From: Caenorhabditis remanei
Lineage: Eukaryota > Nematoda > Chromadorea > Rhabditida > Rhabditidae
DNA length: 64,000 nucleotides
NCBI RefSeq assembly: GCF_010183535.1
Contig: NC_071331.1
Location: forward strand, 7,750,001 to 7,814,000
Direction: 5' to 3'
Shown: positions 1 to 11,090 of the stretch, in pieces
How positions within the stretch are numbered: position 1 is the stretch's first letter
Layout of the letters: each line of letters begins with the position of its first letter
Made by a program: the position numbers and the translations under genes
The notes under the pieces: model-generated
What the model was told of the DNA's origin: nothing
What the model saw: only the letters and a program-made list of their open reading frames with translations
Database searches by the model: none

Positions 1-237
1 GCTTTCGGACCGTGGAGAACTGAATCTATGTATGATGGAAACTGGTTTCCATCGATTGCTCTAGTTGTATACAATTCATCATCCAATTCGTTTTCGAAGT
101 CCAGAATCCATTGCAGACCTGGATCGTTTGGAAATTTCAGACAGATTTGTGAATCTTCGATGAAATTTAAATGAACATCAGGTTGATTCCAATTGACGAG
201 TGAGACGAGGGTCTTTGTTCGTTTCGAGAGAAGAGAG

Positions 238-744
238 TGTTCCGACTTAATAGGGAGCGGCACCCTCGTCAGAATGAGTATGATGAGAACAGTAAGAAAG
301 GAGAGGTTTGGCAAGTTTATTCAACAGTGTCACTAGAACAGGAGGATACTTTAGACGCTTGAGTTCCTGGTGAGCCAGAGCATTTGTTGGAGACGACAGG
401 CGGAGCCACGGTAGAGACGTCGATTGGTTGAGCTTCCAGCAGTTGAGTTTCCAATAGAGCAAGAGCGGTTGAACTGACGATTTCCTTTCCTTATATGCAG
501 CGAATCGAGGGCGATCGTTATCTTGAGGCCAGCACAAACAGAGTTCAGGGACACGCAAGTAGTTGACGAGAGTAGTTGAGTATTTCCTCCGAAAGACAGA
601 AGGTCACGTAACACGTATTGAGTTTATTGCCAAACCATTTCTTATAGCCATTTTGGTTAGATATTTGTGAATCTAATAGACGCCATAGAGTTGTTAGGCT
701 GGTTATTGAAGGTCGTGAAGTAAAGGCTAGTTAATTCCACGACA
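238..744 (-). repeat. 3' LTR of the BEL/Pao element
   Basis: This 507-bp repeat is identical in length, and in every part I compared, to the copy at 7213-7719. It has TG...CA termini. The open frames inside it occur identically in both LTRs and are not taken as genes. Confidence 0.9.
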
Positions 745-1133
745 CTGGGGGGCCACGAGAAGAACTCTGTGGCGGCTCCCAAAATGCTTGGTTATCGTGC
801 ACAAGCAGTTGGCGCTGTGAATGTGGACGTATCATAAGTTGAAGTGTTGATCGTCGTTTGTGATAGCTCGAGTGGTTTGAGCTGATCCCTTAGTTGCAGG
901 GAGATATTGTAGAGGCTGTGGAGTCAGAGTAACGTGTAAACTTGTACGTGGTGAGGTTCAAAGTGGGTAGTTGTAGGTGACGTTAGAACCATAGAAGTTT
1001 TATGATTTGTGGTATTGTGATATTGTAGTTGAGAGAGAGCTTGGTGAGCTATCTCCGATTTGTTGTTGCTGTGAGTAGTGTCTACAATTGATTTGACGAT
1101 TGCAGGACAGCATAAATGTGTTACTTGGGTAAA

Positions 1134-1382
1134 CTATTGCTCAATCTCTTTGTGGATAAGTGCATCGAACACAATGCGAATTTTTGTGGTTGAGAAATCT
1201 GGTTTTACTATAACTCGATGGCGAATATAGTACTGTGAACCAATGGGTTTTTTGTTTTCGGGCGTTTCGTTAACGCAGCCGAATTTCAGTTGTTGTTCTT
1301 TGATGTCGTTGTAGCGTTCTTGAAATGCGTTCAAGGTTAGTTTTGCTTCTATTTGGGATTTCAATTGTGTAAGTGCATTCAA
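1134..1382 (-). pseudogene. BEL/Pao pol fragment: N-terminal edge of reverse transcriptase
   Basis: An 82-residue open frame whose second half carries the pattern YYIRHRVIVKP...TTKIRIVFDA. This is the conserved entry to the BEL/Pao reverse-transcriptase domain (the family shows Y-L/I-x-H-x-x-I/V-K followed by TTK-x-R-V-V-F-D). The frame stops soon after, and no YVDD box or later pol domain follows before the LTR, so this is a 3'-truncated pol. Open frames just upstream (1855-1379 and 1677-1270, minus) may be its decayed upstream portion, but show no domain I recognise. Confidence 0.75.
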
Positions 1383-3287
1383 CGAATTTTGGTGAAGAGG
1401 TGTCTTCTTTCCTTTGAACGGAAATTGGACATAGGTTTTGTTTCCTGATCGATAAAATCAGTGTGTTCGATCGGGACGACTTGCTGTGGAAGATCTGGTG
1501 CGGGTGACCGGGTGACAGACAAAGTTGAATTGTCTGGTTCCGACAATGGGGGAAATACGCTGTTCCCTGTGCTATTGGTGGGGAAGGATTGATGGAGCTC
1601 GCCTTTATGTGGAATTGAGTTGCTTTTCTTGTAAGCAACGTCGTTGGAACTGGTAATAAGTTTGTGGTTGTTACCAACCAAGTTCTTTGACGTTGTGCGA
1701 CGACGAGAATAGTTTATTGGACGATCGTAGTGACCCATTGATTGGTTGTCCGAGATGTTGAGAACAAATTGATCCACGTCCTTGGGTTGGCCAAAGGTAA
1801 CATCTTCTGGGGAGCCAGCGGCCGTTGGCGCTGTGAGAGTGTATGGAGCAGCCATAGTTGACAGACGTGTGATTGTTAGACGAGGGCTCTGGTCGAGCGA
1901 AAATAGTGACTTGTTTGATTTCGAGTTTCTTTATATGCCCAGAATGATTGTTATCAGAGGTCAGGTTACTCGTCCGTGGTCAGGGGTCGCATGTCACGGG
2001 TCGTATGTCACGTCAGTATCGACGAATGTACAGAAATTGTAATCCCAGTTTTGGAAAGAAATGATCACGTGGTTTGGATTGTGTGATAATTATCAACAAT
2101 CGTTGTCTAGAGTGGACTTTAACAAATTAATTTAGTGTAGATTGTGACAAGTCTGTGTGAATAGTGAAGCTAGCAATATCGTGAGGCTAGTAATATCGTG
2201 AAGCTAGTTCAGTTTTATGCCCGATGGTCCGCATTCAGAAATTGCTGGATGGGAGTATGTGTTGTTCAGGTTCAAAGCTGATTGGTAGTGCGGATGATCC
2301 TACAAGTAGAGTAGGATGTCGTCTAGGCGAAAAAGATAGTTGAACGTCCAAGATGTCACTTGTGGTAACTGACTGATCTCAACTGCTATGTTTTCGTATT
2401 GTTCATAGTCTGGAATGCCTATTTTGTGTATGTGTGATACGTTATTGTCACTGTCCTGGTTTAAGGAGTCGTTTGTGTCGGAAGAGCCCATGTTGTGTGC
2501 TCGTGGAAAGATAAATAGGTAGGAAATTTTGCCTAATCAGAATCGGTTTCCTGTTGAATCTTTTGAGACTCGTGAGTTGTCGGAGGTCAAAGTCCGTTTG
2601 GAATAAGAAAGTTCTCTGTTGAGAAAATTGGTGGTTTCCTGACCTTGTGGAGTTGGAGATAATCCTAGGATAGTGTTCTATGCCTTTCCCAATGTGTTGG
2701 GAGGTGTCTGATTTTGAACTTTACTTTTTGTGACCTGAGGATTAAAGGAATCCTCGAAAATTAGTTTTTGATTGTGTGCTGGGCAATGTAACCCGAGTAC
2801 TGCTGGTCATGAGATAAGTGAAGTTGTCGCTTCGTTGTCAGCCAATGTATTGAGTCTTGCTCCAGATGATGTTAGAATTTGGAGGAATGGTAATGTGTAA
2901 GGGGGATCTGAGACTCTTGAAAGATTGATTGTAATCGTATCGATTGTTTTGTGTGATGTTAGTATAGGGAGGTTGTATCCCGTTTTTCCTGGTGTGGGTA
3001 TGGTATCTCAATTGATTGGTGTAGGTATAAATGTGCGTACGTGTAATGTGCGTACGTGTATGTAATTCTTGTGTTGATTCTTGTAGTGTGTTGTAGTGAT
3101 CCAGCTTGTGGGTCAATTCCGTTATTCCGAAAAAAGGAAGTTTTCCGGTCCTCAGTGGGGTTGGTGGGGTTGGCCGATGTGTCCGTTTTTTTTTCTGGAC
3201 AAAGGACCGAGTGGTGCTTCTGGCCTTGCTTGTTGCAGGCATATCTTTATTGAGGTTCGTTGACTGCGTGATTGCCTCGTATGCAAT

Positions 3288-3674
3288 TCAACACCTGTTT
3301 TGCCTGATGATTGAAAAAGGTGCGGATCTCCATCGAGACGCCCGTTGAGTTCTTTGTGTCTTGTGTTGATTGCCGGTGTGTCTCGCCGAGTTAGCGGGCA
3401 GAAACTTTGTTGGTATTCGCTGTGCCGACTTTGGTAACGTGTTCCGTTCTTTTGCGTTGTTCTTCCTTGTCAATTGCTCTACTTTCGGAGAAGAGCGTTT
3501 GGACGACGGTTGATACCTCCAAGAATGATGGAGTGTTGTACGGGTCTGTGTAATAACCGGTTTCATTGTGTTGCACGGTAACTTATCGATGAACGAATCG
3601 ATAAGAATAGGATCGTTAATGGAAACGTGACACTTGTTGAGTGAATTGATGGTGCCAATGTGATTTTCCATCAC
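3288..3674 (-). pseudogene. Second gag-like fragment of the LTR element
   Basis: A 128-residue frame containing FIDKLPCNTMKPVITQTR, which resembles the stretch in BEL/Pao gag proteins where a conserved 'L-P' segment precedes a Thr/Gln/Arg-rich run. It is not in frame with the piece at 5175-4711, so if both belong to one gag it is broken. Between 2300 and 3290 only short unrecognised frames occur. Confidence 0.45.
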
Positions 3675-4710
3675 GTCTTGTACTTCTGGCCATAAGCTAC
3701 TTGATGAAATGACAGATTACGGTATCTCTCAATCAATTGCTTACGGGAGCTTTCGATCAAGTGCTAGCGGCGATAGCTCTTCCAGTTGTGATTCTCTCCA
3801 GATTTGCACTGAGTTTCTCATGTGTCCCTTCCGACAGCTCATCAGTTGTTATTAAATCTTTTGCGCCACCTTCGAGGAGGCTTTTTTTAAAGGTTTTGTT
3901 TCATGATGATGTCAATGGACGGGTTTGAGTGTACGAACGAATTGAATTGTGTGGTGAAGAGTGAGTACTATCAGTGTCACCCGAAATTGGTTTCAGGGTG
4001 GTCAAGATTGTACTGATGCTGGTGGAAAACTACCTTGGTTAGTTTTGGCGACCAGCGAGTAGGACTGGATCTCCTCTGGGTTAGCAGGCTGGGAGCCGGT
4101 GCTGATTCGACCTCAACTGGAGTCTTTTGTGGTTTTCTTGTGTTCTCTAACCACTTGTGGGGTATTGAGACTTACCTTTTTTGATTCGCGTTCTGATTGT
4201 GAATTAATACATAGCGAAAGGTCGTAACGTGTCTGATGTTTCTGTTGTTCTAGTTGATCTTGAACGATCTATGAATTTGTTCTCATGGCCTGCCTGAGCT
4301 TGACTAGTGAGCCATATGCTTCCTCGTTTGTGCCGACTCTCATGTCAACTTTCTGAATAGCTTTGTTGATCGTATGAGTACATTCAGCTGTCATACGTTT
4401 GCTGAAATGCTTCAGTCTTGCCTCCGTTACGTGGACTTTTAACGCGGAGTTGACTTGTTATTTTTTGCGAAGGCGGAAGGACTGGCGTTGGAATAGGTTC
4501 GATTACACTTGTTTTGTTGAATTGGTTTTTGTTTCGTAGTGTTGGTCAGAATTGGACCATTAGGTTCCGATGAATTGGAGAATAGACGACTCTCCGTGTT
4601 GGTTGAGTAACAGTGTTCATTCTCAGATTGAGTACGGGGGATGCCATGGTGGGCAAGATCATTACTGCTGCTGGAGTTAGAGGACGGAAGGTGTTCGTCG
4701 TCCGGTGGAG

Positions 4711-5175
4711 CTACGGTGTAGCGATTGCGATTAAGACCCTGACTGCCGTTGGAGTTATTGGTGGATGGTAAAACTTTGCGTGATAATTGAGCTTTTGGTT
4801 TTTAACCAGTTCATTGGTTGATTTTCGGTTGGGTACCAATAGTTGTGTTGCAGCTAGATTCTTGAGCAGAACTTCCATATGTGGAAGGAGAGCTTTGAAT
4901 TTCTCGATTAGAGCTGGATATCCGCAATCTTCGAGGTGATAGATCAGTACCCGAAAATTGTTGATGCGAATCTCCGAGCTGGAGCATAGTGCTAAATGCT
5001 TCATTACAAAGGTGAGAACCTCGCCATTGGAAAAATCTAGCTTGGCAAGTTGGTTAGCTAGCTTTGTGTAGCGAGATTGTAGTATTGAAACCATCTCTGG
5101 TTGTTGAGGGTCAGAAGGCATGAGTTGTGTTCCTTCAATCATTTGGCGAGTTTTCTTTGATCTTTTTTGTGACAC
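4711..5175 (-). pseudogene. Probable gag-like fragment of the LTR element
   Basis: A 154-residue open frame in element sense, first in order after the 5' LTR. It is helical and charged, with a segment resembling retroelement gag (repeated Leu/Lys pattern, TKLANQLAKLDFSNGEVL). No zinc knuckle is visible. The assignment rests on position (5' LTR, gag, pol order) and general character, not on a diagnostic motif. Confidence 0.45.
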
Positions 5176-7195
5176 CCAATGTAACGTCGGGCTTGACAGC
5201 CGAATACTGGATGATTTGGAATTGTTTGAATGTTTCCGATTTCATCCGTGTTTTTTCGACTTGTTGCTGCGACGCGAAGAGCGAGGACGATGTTTGGAAT
5301 CAGAGAAGCCGTATAACTGGTGTGTAGGAGTGGACCATTATTAATAGAGTTTCGTGGATTTTTTTTGGTTTGTTCAGCCTTGGTGGCGGATTCTTGTGTG
5401 AATCTTGGTATAAAGTTTTGTTCAGTTGCTTTTGTGCATGATTTAACGTATTGTCTTCTAGAGGTTCCCTTTGTGGAATAGTGAGATGCTCATTGGGTAT
5501 GATAACTGGTAGATTGAATATTGTTGTTTCAATTCTGTGACGTTGGTCGAGATTTATTGGGTTGTGTACCGTATCTTTTGTGACCGATGGTGAGGACGTA
5601 CTAGCTCTTGGTATTGGTGAGCTGTTACCTCCGTAAAGGGACAACAACTTGTAGTTTCTTGCAGTTTTTTTTTTTTTTTTTTTTTTTTTTAGCGTGTAGT
5701 TTTGTAGCTAAGTTGTAGTTTTTTAGCTTCGATGGCTACTGTGCATTTGGTTGCTAATGGCTGGGTGCCAACCAGGTCCTCTAACAACGCTCAAGTGTTG
5801 TAAAGTATCTCATCACAGTTTGAATAGCAATGGATTTTCGTGGTCTTTCAAATGTTCGCAAATGTGAAAACATTTTTTGTGGAAATGCCCGATCTGGTGG
5901 ACAGCGTGGGAAGTTTGTTTACCAGCGATTGTGCTTCGCTATCTTCGCTATAAGATTGTTCACGCTTTGAAAGTATCTCAACTAGCTTGTTTCAGCTAGT
6001 CGGCGCTGTGTAACCATTTCTGGTTGGTGTAGGTTTGTGAGTACTTTTTGGGTTTCCTCAACCATTTGTCGGAATAAGTAAGTTCTTTTAGCGAACTTGG
6101 TTCTGGCCGGTCAAAAAATTGGTCCACTCGACTGCACACTGTGTATCAGAAGAGAGGATAACTTTGAGTGTGTGAATTTGTTTGTAATGGTTCCCGACGT
6201 TTCTCTTTGAAGTTGTGGTACTCTGAGAAGTGCTTGCACGACGGTTGGCACACGTAGAGTCCGTGAAAGGGACTGGAATGACAGACCTTTAGTGAAGGTT
6301 CTCGTGGATGATATTATTTTCGGTATCGTAGTTCTTGTATGAACATAGCAGTATTCGAATCTTGCTGATTCGATCCCGTGTATTTTATTAGCGTCTCCTA
6401 GAGGTTACCCTCTGTTGTATGGGTCAGAGACGTGTCGGAATCTCCGGAAAGCCGTGGGCTTTCAAGTCACACAAAGACCGATATTCCTGATAAACGTCCC
6501 GGAACGTTTATTGACAAGACCTAAGTGGTGATCGAGAGTATTTGTTACAGCTCGCATCTGTGCGTATTACGGAACTTTGGTCGTTTCTTGTCATTGGTCA
6601 TAAGAATATCGAGTTACTAGAAATCATTGTATCCTTCTCAGGCTGCCGTTGGGCCCTTGACAGGATGAGTTAGATAAACGAATCTACGTAACTTCCAACA
6701 TAGTCGTGCGTCTTGTTGACGCTAGTCGTACGTCTTGAGGACGTGGTTAGTCAAGTTTACTTTGTTACAGTCTCGTACATGTTTCGTTCCGTAGTGTGGT
6801 ACGAGAATGTCATGTTGAAGGTGCTACTCGATGTGTGAGGAAAATAGCGACCTGTAAGTGGATCTGTGGTCATGTGAGTGTAAGGATTTCACTCCTTGTG
6901 ATCTTGTCTGTATTGTGTATTTTGAATGTTCAGAGTGTGGTTCAGTGGATTGTGGTTGTGATAGTTTTGGTACTTGTCATTACTCAGTGCCACGTCTTCT
7001 ACTTGAAAAGACCAGAGCAATAGTATATTTATAAGTGGATTATGTACTATTCTGTGATCCCAGTGCTGGAACATGTTATAGCTTGTAACGGCTCTTGCTT
7101 ATTCGGGTGTGCCGATAGCTGCGGGTGTTGCCCCGGCATATGTGCCTCGTTGACTTCCCTTCTAACTACTGCTCTCACCGCCGCTGGGTTATGTA

Positions 7196-7212
7196 CCACA
7201 GTCGATGCACCA
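7196..7212 (-). other. Probable tRNA primer-binding site
   Basis: Immediately after the 5' LTR, with no spacer, the minus strand reads TGGTGCATCGACTGTGG. The leading TGG complements the CCA end of a tRNA, as expected for a primer-binding site, and it fixes the element's orientation. I did not identify which tRNA it matches. Confidence 0.6.
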
Positions 7213-7719
7213 TGTTCCGACTTAATAGGGAGCGGCACCCTCGTCAGAATGAGTATGATGAGAACAGTAAGAAAGGAGAGGTTTGGCAAGTTTATTCAAC
7301 AGTGTCACTAGAACAGGAGGATACTTTAGACGCTTGAGTTCCTGGTGAGCCAGAGCATTTGTTGGAGACGACAGGCGGAGCCACGGTAGAGACGTCGATT
7401 GGTTGAGCTTCCAGCAGTTGAGTTTCCAATAGAGCAAGAGCGGTTGAACTGACGATTTCCTTTCCTTATATGCAGCGAATCGAGGGCGATCGTTATCTTG
7501 AGGCCAGCACAAACAGAGTTCAGGGACACGCAAGTAGTTGACGAGAGTAGTTGAGTATTTCCTCCGAAAGACAGAAGGTCACGTAACACGTATTGAGTTT
7601 ATTGCCAAACCATTTCTTATAGCCATTTTGGTTAGATATTTGTGAATCTAATAGACGCCATAGAGTTGTTAGGCTGGTTATTGAAGGTCGTGAAGTAAAG
7701 GCTAGTTAATTCCACGACA
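7213..7719 (-). repeat. 5' LTR of the BEL/Pao element
   Basis: Partner of 238-744. On the minus strand it starts TGTCGTGG at 7719 and ends GGAACA at 7213. It would carry the element's promoter, but I could not single out a TATA box with confidence. Confidence 0.9.
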
Positions 7720-8062
7720 GAGAGAAATCGATTCTGGAGAAAAAGAAATGGATAGTTTGGGGAATAACTACCTTGAATACAAACTTACATCTCGAATACT
7801 TTCAGATATTGAATGCAATTCAAGAGAGGTAAAGTAGGAAGACGGAGAAGAGGGAAGCGTGATATTTTTGGTTCTTTTTTTGAACGGAATCAATAATTGC
7901 TACGGGGACAGAGAGAGAGAGAGAAGAGAAGGCTTACCTAATAGTAAACAGTAATCTACATAGGATGAGGAAATGAGTGTTGTGTATTAGAACAAACAGC
8001 CTGTCCCTAGGAATCCTTGCTCCTGGATATAAACATAGGATAACTGTAGCTACAGGAAGTAT

Positions 8063-8681
8063 CGGCTCAATAGGCAAAGAATGGTCCCAACCGCAAAAAA
8101 TGATCCAAAGCAAAGAATGGTCCAAAGCAAAGAAAGGTCCCATCACTTTTCACCATTCTCTAGTTGCCGGTGGCAAGGTACCCTCATAACCCTGTAGTTC
8201 TCCGAGTCATCACAATAAATACGCAACGACACTCCGCAAAAGCCTCACGCGCCTACCGTAACCTCAGCGCGTCAGTTCATGTGGACACGTGTACTCCACG
8301 TGGCAACAAGTAGTTTTCTGGAGTCGGTTGGCTTTCAGGGTTAGTTCTAATTTTAGCGTTTGTGCTTTTGACTTTTGTTTTGTAAGTTTTACGCTATCTT
8401 ATTCTAATTTCTTGCAATAAAGTAAATTTATTGTAAGAAACTGTGTATTTGTCGTCTTATTTTATCAGGACCCTATCACCCCGTATTTATACGCGGGCAA
8501 CTCTCTTATGCTTAGGTTTCTTAGAAATTTGGAAAAAATTGACAAAACCGATTATTAATCGTATTTGTCAATTGTTTTGTGAATTTCTAAGAAACCTAAG
8601 AGAATGGTGAAAAGTGATGGGACTATTCATTGCGGTTGGGACCATTCAATTCCTTGGGACCGTTCTTGGCCTATTGAGCCG
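8063..8681. mobile_element. Foldback MITE with terminal inverted repeats starting CGGCTCAATAGGC
   Basis: Long inverted arms (about 8063-8161 against 8586-8681) carry a second inverted segment (8512-8560 against 8559-8600). The element is flanked by AAGTAT on both sides (8057-8062, 8682-8687). The homologous spacer at about 14750 reads straight through as aaagtatctttttc, which confirms an insertion. No transposase frame. Another insertion lies inside its left arm. Confidence 0.75.
8162..8502. mobile_element. Element nested inside the left arm of the 8063 MITE
   Basis: The left arm of the host MITE breaks after caccattctct and resumes at taggtttcttag. The intervening 341 bp begins AGTTGCC and ends GGCAACT, an inverted pair, with CTCT on both sides as a short possible target duplication. 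It holds GC-rich sequence and an AATAAA, but no open frame. A solo-LTR origin is possible but its ends do not fit as well. Confidence 0.45.
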
Positions 8682-8925
8682 AAGTATCTTTTTCATTCCC
8701 TGTCCGTTCCCTGTCACCAGGAATTTAACCATTTTGTAAAGGAAGAATGTTTTATTAGAAAAGAAGTGATACTGTCATTGCATGGTTTATTGAGAGAGAG
8801 AGAGAGAGTTTTGCTGAAAAATGGCAAGGAAATAACTCAAAAATTTAATTCATCATTCAGTAATCACGATTCTCAATGTTTCATTTGTCTTTTTGTGACG
8901 GGCAATGTCATAAAAGTGTTTTGGG

Positions 8926-9298
8926 CATACTTGTCAAATCACGAGCCGGGCCGGGCCCGCTGAAAATTTCAGGGCCCGGAGCAAAAAATTTTTTTTGAAA
9001 ATTTTTGAAAAAAAGAATTGAAAGTCTTGGAAATTAATTTTTGAATTACCGCGCACAATTTCTTCAAAGATTAAATTAAAAAATATCTGAAAAATGCAGA
9101 AAAATGTTGAAAATCTCAATTTTAATCATAGAAAATTGATCAAAAATCCGTTTTCACTTGTTGTCTTTTTATAATTTCTAATCAATAATATGTTTGCCAT
9201 AAAGTAGTAAACGACCAAACAATGGGAAAACGACGAAAAAAAATTTCAATATTTTGACGGGCCAAGCGGGCCAAGCGAGCCGGGCCGTGACAAGTATG
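8926..9298. mobile_element. hAT-like MITE with GC-rich palindromic ends
   Basis: This 373-bp insertion has ends CATACTTGTCA / TGACAAGTATG followed by GGGCC-rich subterminal inverted sequence. A perfect 8-bp target duplication, GTTTTGGG, lies on both sides (8918-8925, 9299-9306). The paralogous spacer near 14910 has one uninterrupted copy of the site. An 8-bp duplication is the mark of hAT-type transposition. It has no coding capacity. Confidence 0.85.
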
Positions 9299-9905
9299 GT
9301 TTTGGGTACCGTTTGCTCATTTTTCTTCTAGTTTGGTGTTTCTAAAATTTCATTTATATGGATCTCTTGTCAGAGCCGAAAGTATTAATGCTCAACATTT
9401 TCTGAATTATCCAAGTACAAAAAAACCAAAACAAAAACCAACGACGAAAATCATCTTCGATGTAGATCGAACTGTTTGACGTACAGTACCGCTGAAAAAG
9501 TTATGAATATTTGATCTTTTGGATTTTTTCTTGTTTCAAATTAGTCTCATTAACCTGAAATTGTTTGGGGAAAGATTCATTGTAAAGCAAACAGTATTTA
9601 TGCTTCCGAAGACTGCGAAAATTTGAGAAATAATTTTATTTCAATGACAAGTGCTTCAAAAATATTTGATGAAAACATATTGCTGGTATAAATATTTGGA
9701 GTCTTGAACTTCAAGCATTTGTAAAACTTGTATTTTTTGTAGAAAATAGTATCGATGTTCGCCAAACTACTCATAAAAGGGTGAAAGACAACTATGTAAC
9801 TATTTCATTGTTTGGAGTCCTCCGATTTTCAAACCCTTGTGAATAGTCTGAACCGTATCCCGTGTTTTCATTACTCCAATTAGGAATTGAAATGTTTTAT
9901 CTTTA

Positions 9906-11090
9906 TTAAATCTTTTTATTCCAAACATGAAAATAGAAATAGTGCAATACTAAGTCAGGTTCATCTGAACGAGAAAAGTAAGTTTGATGAAATGTTCCAA
10001 TAGTGCCATCATCTCTCACTATATCATAACACCAGTCGTTCGGAGGTGAGTATGATGATGGTCGATGGAGCGATCTGAAATCTCTTTTTCAACCTAGTTT
10101 ATCTTGAAGTTTCTTACATTTGCATTGGTCTCTTTTCATTTTCAGCATGTTCCCTAACATCGAGATCCTTTGTTATTATCTGGAAGGCTTCTTCAATATC
10201 ATCTTCAATTGCCTTCCCTTCCATTGATCGTCGAATAGAAATATACTCAAGTTGTGGATTGGATCCGTTCAGCCAACATTTCAACAGAGTATTGATATCG
10301 TGAAGAGTCAAATTGGATTCATCCAAAACGAGCACTCGATAGCTTGAATTCAGTATAGATTTCAGTGTTATCCAATGAGTATGAGATAATATCACTGAGG
10401 GAATGTCGATTCCTTTGTGATATTCAAAATCAGGGGTACTCATTTTCAAATCCAAATCAAAGTGATCAGTCACTTTGATATTATCCAGAATAAACAATAA
10501 GGTCGGGGCAGTTATATCATCTGTTGTATCAATATCAAGATCTACAACTGATGATTGTAATGTACTCAACCATTTCACAATTGACATTGTCAACTGATCG
10601 CTCTGTTGATTTATTTCGAAACTTGCGATCGGTGCTCTGAATATCACTGAAATATGTTCCGCCATTCTTCTCATTGTTTTAAAAAGCTCATCATTTGGAA
10701 ATACCAGATAATGAAATGCTTTCGGACCGTGAAGAGCTGAATCAATGTATGATGGAAACTGATTTCCATCGATTGCTCTAGAGGTATGATTTAATTCATC
10801 ATCAAATTCGTGTTCGAAGTCTAGAATCCATTGCAGACCTGGATCGTTTGGAAATTTCAAACAGATTTGTGATTCTTTGCTGAAATTCACATGAATATCA
10901 GGTTGATTCCAGTTGACGAGTGAGACGAGGGCCTTTGTTCGTTTCGAGAGAAGAGAGAAATCGATTCTGGAGAAAAGATATTATAGAATATGATTCCTTA
11001 AATACAAACTTACATCTCGAATACTTTCAGATATTGAATACAATTCAAAAGAGGTAGAGTAGGAAGACGGAGAAGAGGGAAGCGTGACAT
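9906..11090 (-). CDS. F-box/FBA_2 protein (F-box type-B family), copy 1, intact
   Basis: Predicted 364-aa cullin-1 (SCF) ubiquitin-ligase adaptor. Exons: 11090-11014, 10966-10118 and 10074-9906, with 47- and 43-bp introns and matching phases. Exon 1 encodes the first half of an F-box (MSRFPLLRLPTL...). The F-box continues across the intron as EIIDFSLLSKRTKALVSLVN. The FBA_2 domain fills the rest: SHWITLKSIL, LTLHDINTLLKCWLNGSNPQLEYISI, and the C-terminal YDIVRDDGTIGTFHQTY with an aromatic HYFYFHVWNKKI end. The ATG is the one conserved in all paralogs. The FBA_2 domain in this family is thought to bind substrates; the substrate here is unknown. Upstream lies a block shared with other copies. 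Confidence 0.9.

Larger units (their letters stand above)
238..7719 (-). mobile_element. BEL/Pao-type LTR retrotransposon, non-autonomous, 7482 bp
   Basis: Two 507-bp direct repeats (238-744 and 7213-7719) begin TGTTCC and end ACGACA, and are flanked by the 5-bp target duplication GAGAG (233-237, 7720-7724). Coding remnants read on the minus strand, so the right LTR is the 5' one. A TGG-initiated primer-binding site lies directly against it. Gag-like pieces lie at 5175-4711 and 3674-3288. The start of a BEL/Pao reverse-transcriptase region lies at 1382-1134, after which the element runs straight to the 3' LTR. Most of pol (RT core, RNase H, integrase) is absent. The LTRs look identical, so insertion is recent, while the interior is open-frame poor: I infer mobilisation in trans. 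No clear polypurine tract is visible; the bases before the 3' LTR read GTGGCCCCCCAG in element sense. A run of 26 T lies at 5665-5690. Confidence 0.88.
1..7864 (-). pseudogene. F-box/FBA_2 gene copy 0, split by an LTR retrotransposon and cut by the window edge
   Basis: The same family as the intact copies further right. Exon 1 (7864-7789) encodes the F-box start, but its first codon reads ATA instead of the ATG seen in paralogs (gatat against gacat on the plus strand). A 55-bp intron follows (7788-7734). Exon 2 starts at 7733, is interrupted after 9 bases by the LTR element 238-7719, and resumes at 237 down to base 1, where the window ends inside the FBA_2 region. The interruption is exact: paralogs read agaagagagaaatcg without a break. 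With the start codon lost and a 7.5-kb insertion in the coding exon, I call it a pseudogene. The remaining FBA_2 exon and exon 3 lie outside the window. Confidence 0.85.

Noticed and set aside
247..614. 103-aa and 87-aa frames, repeated at 7222-7589
   Set aside because: They lie inside the LTRs and recur only because the LTRs are identical. No gag/pol or host similarity.
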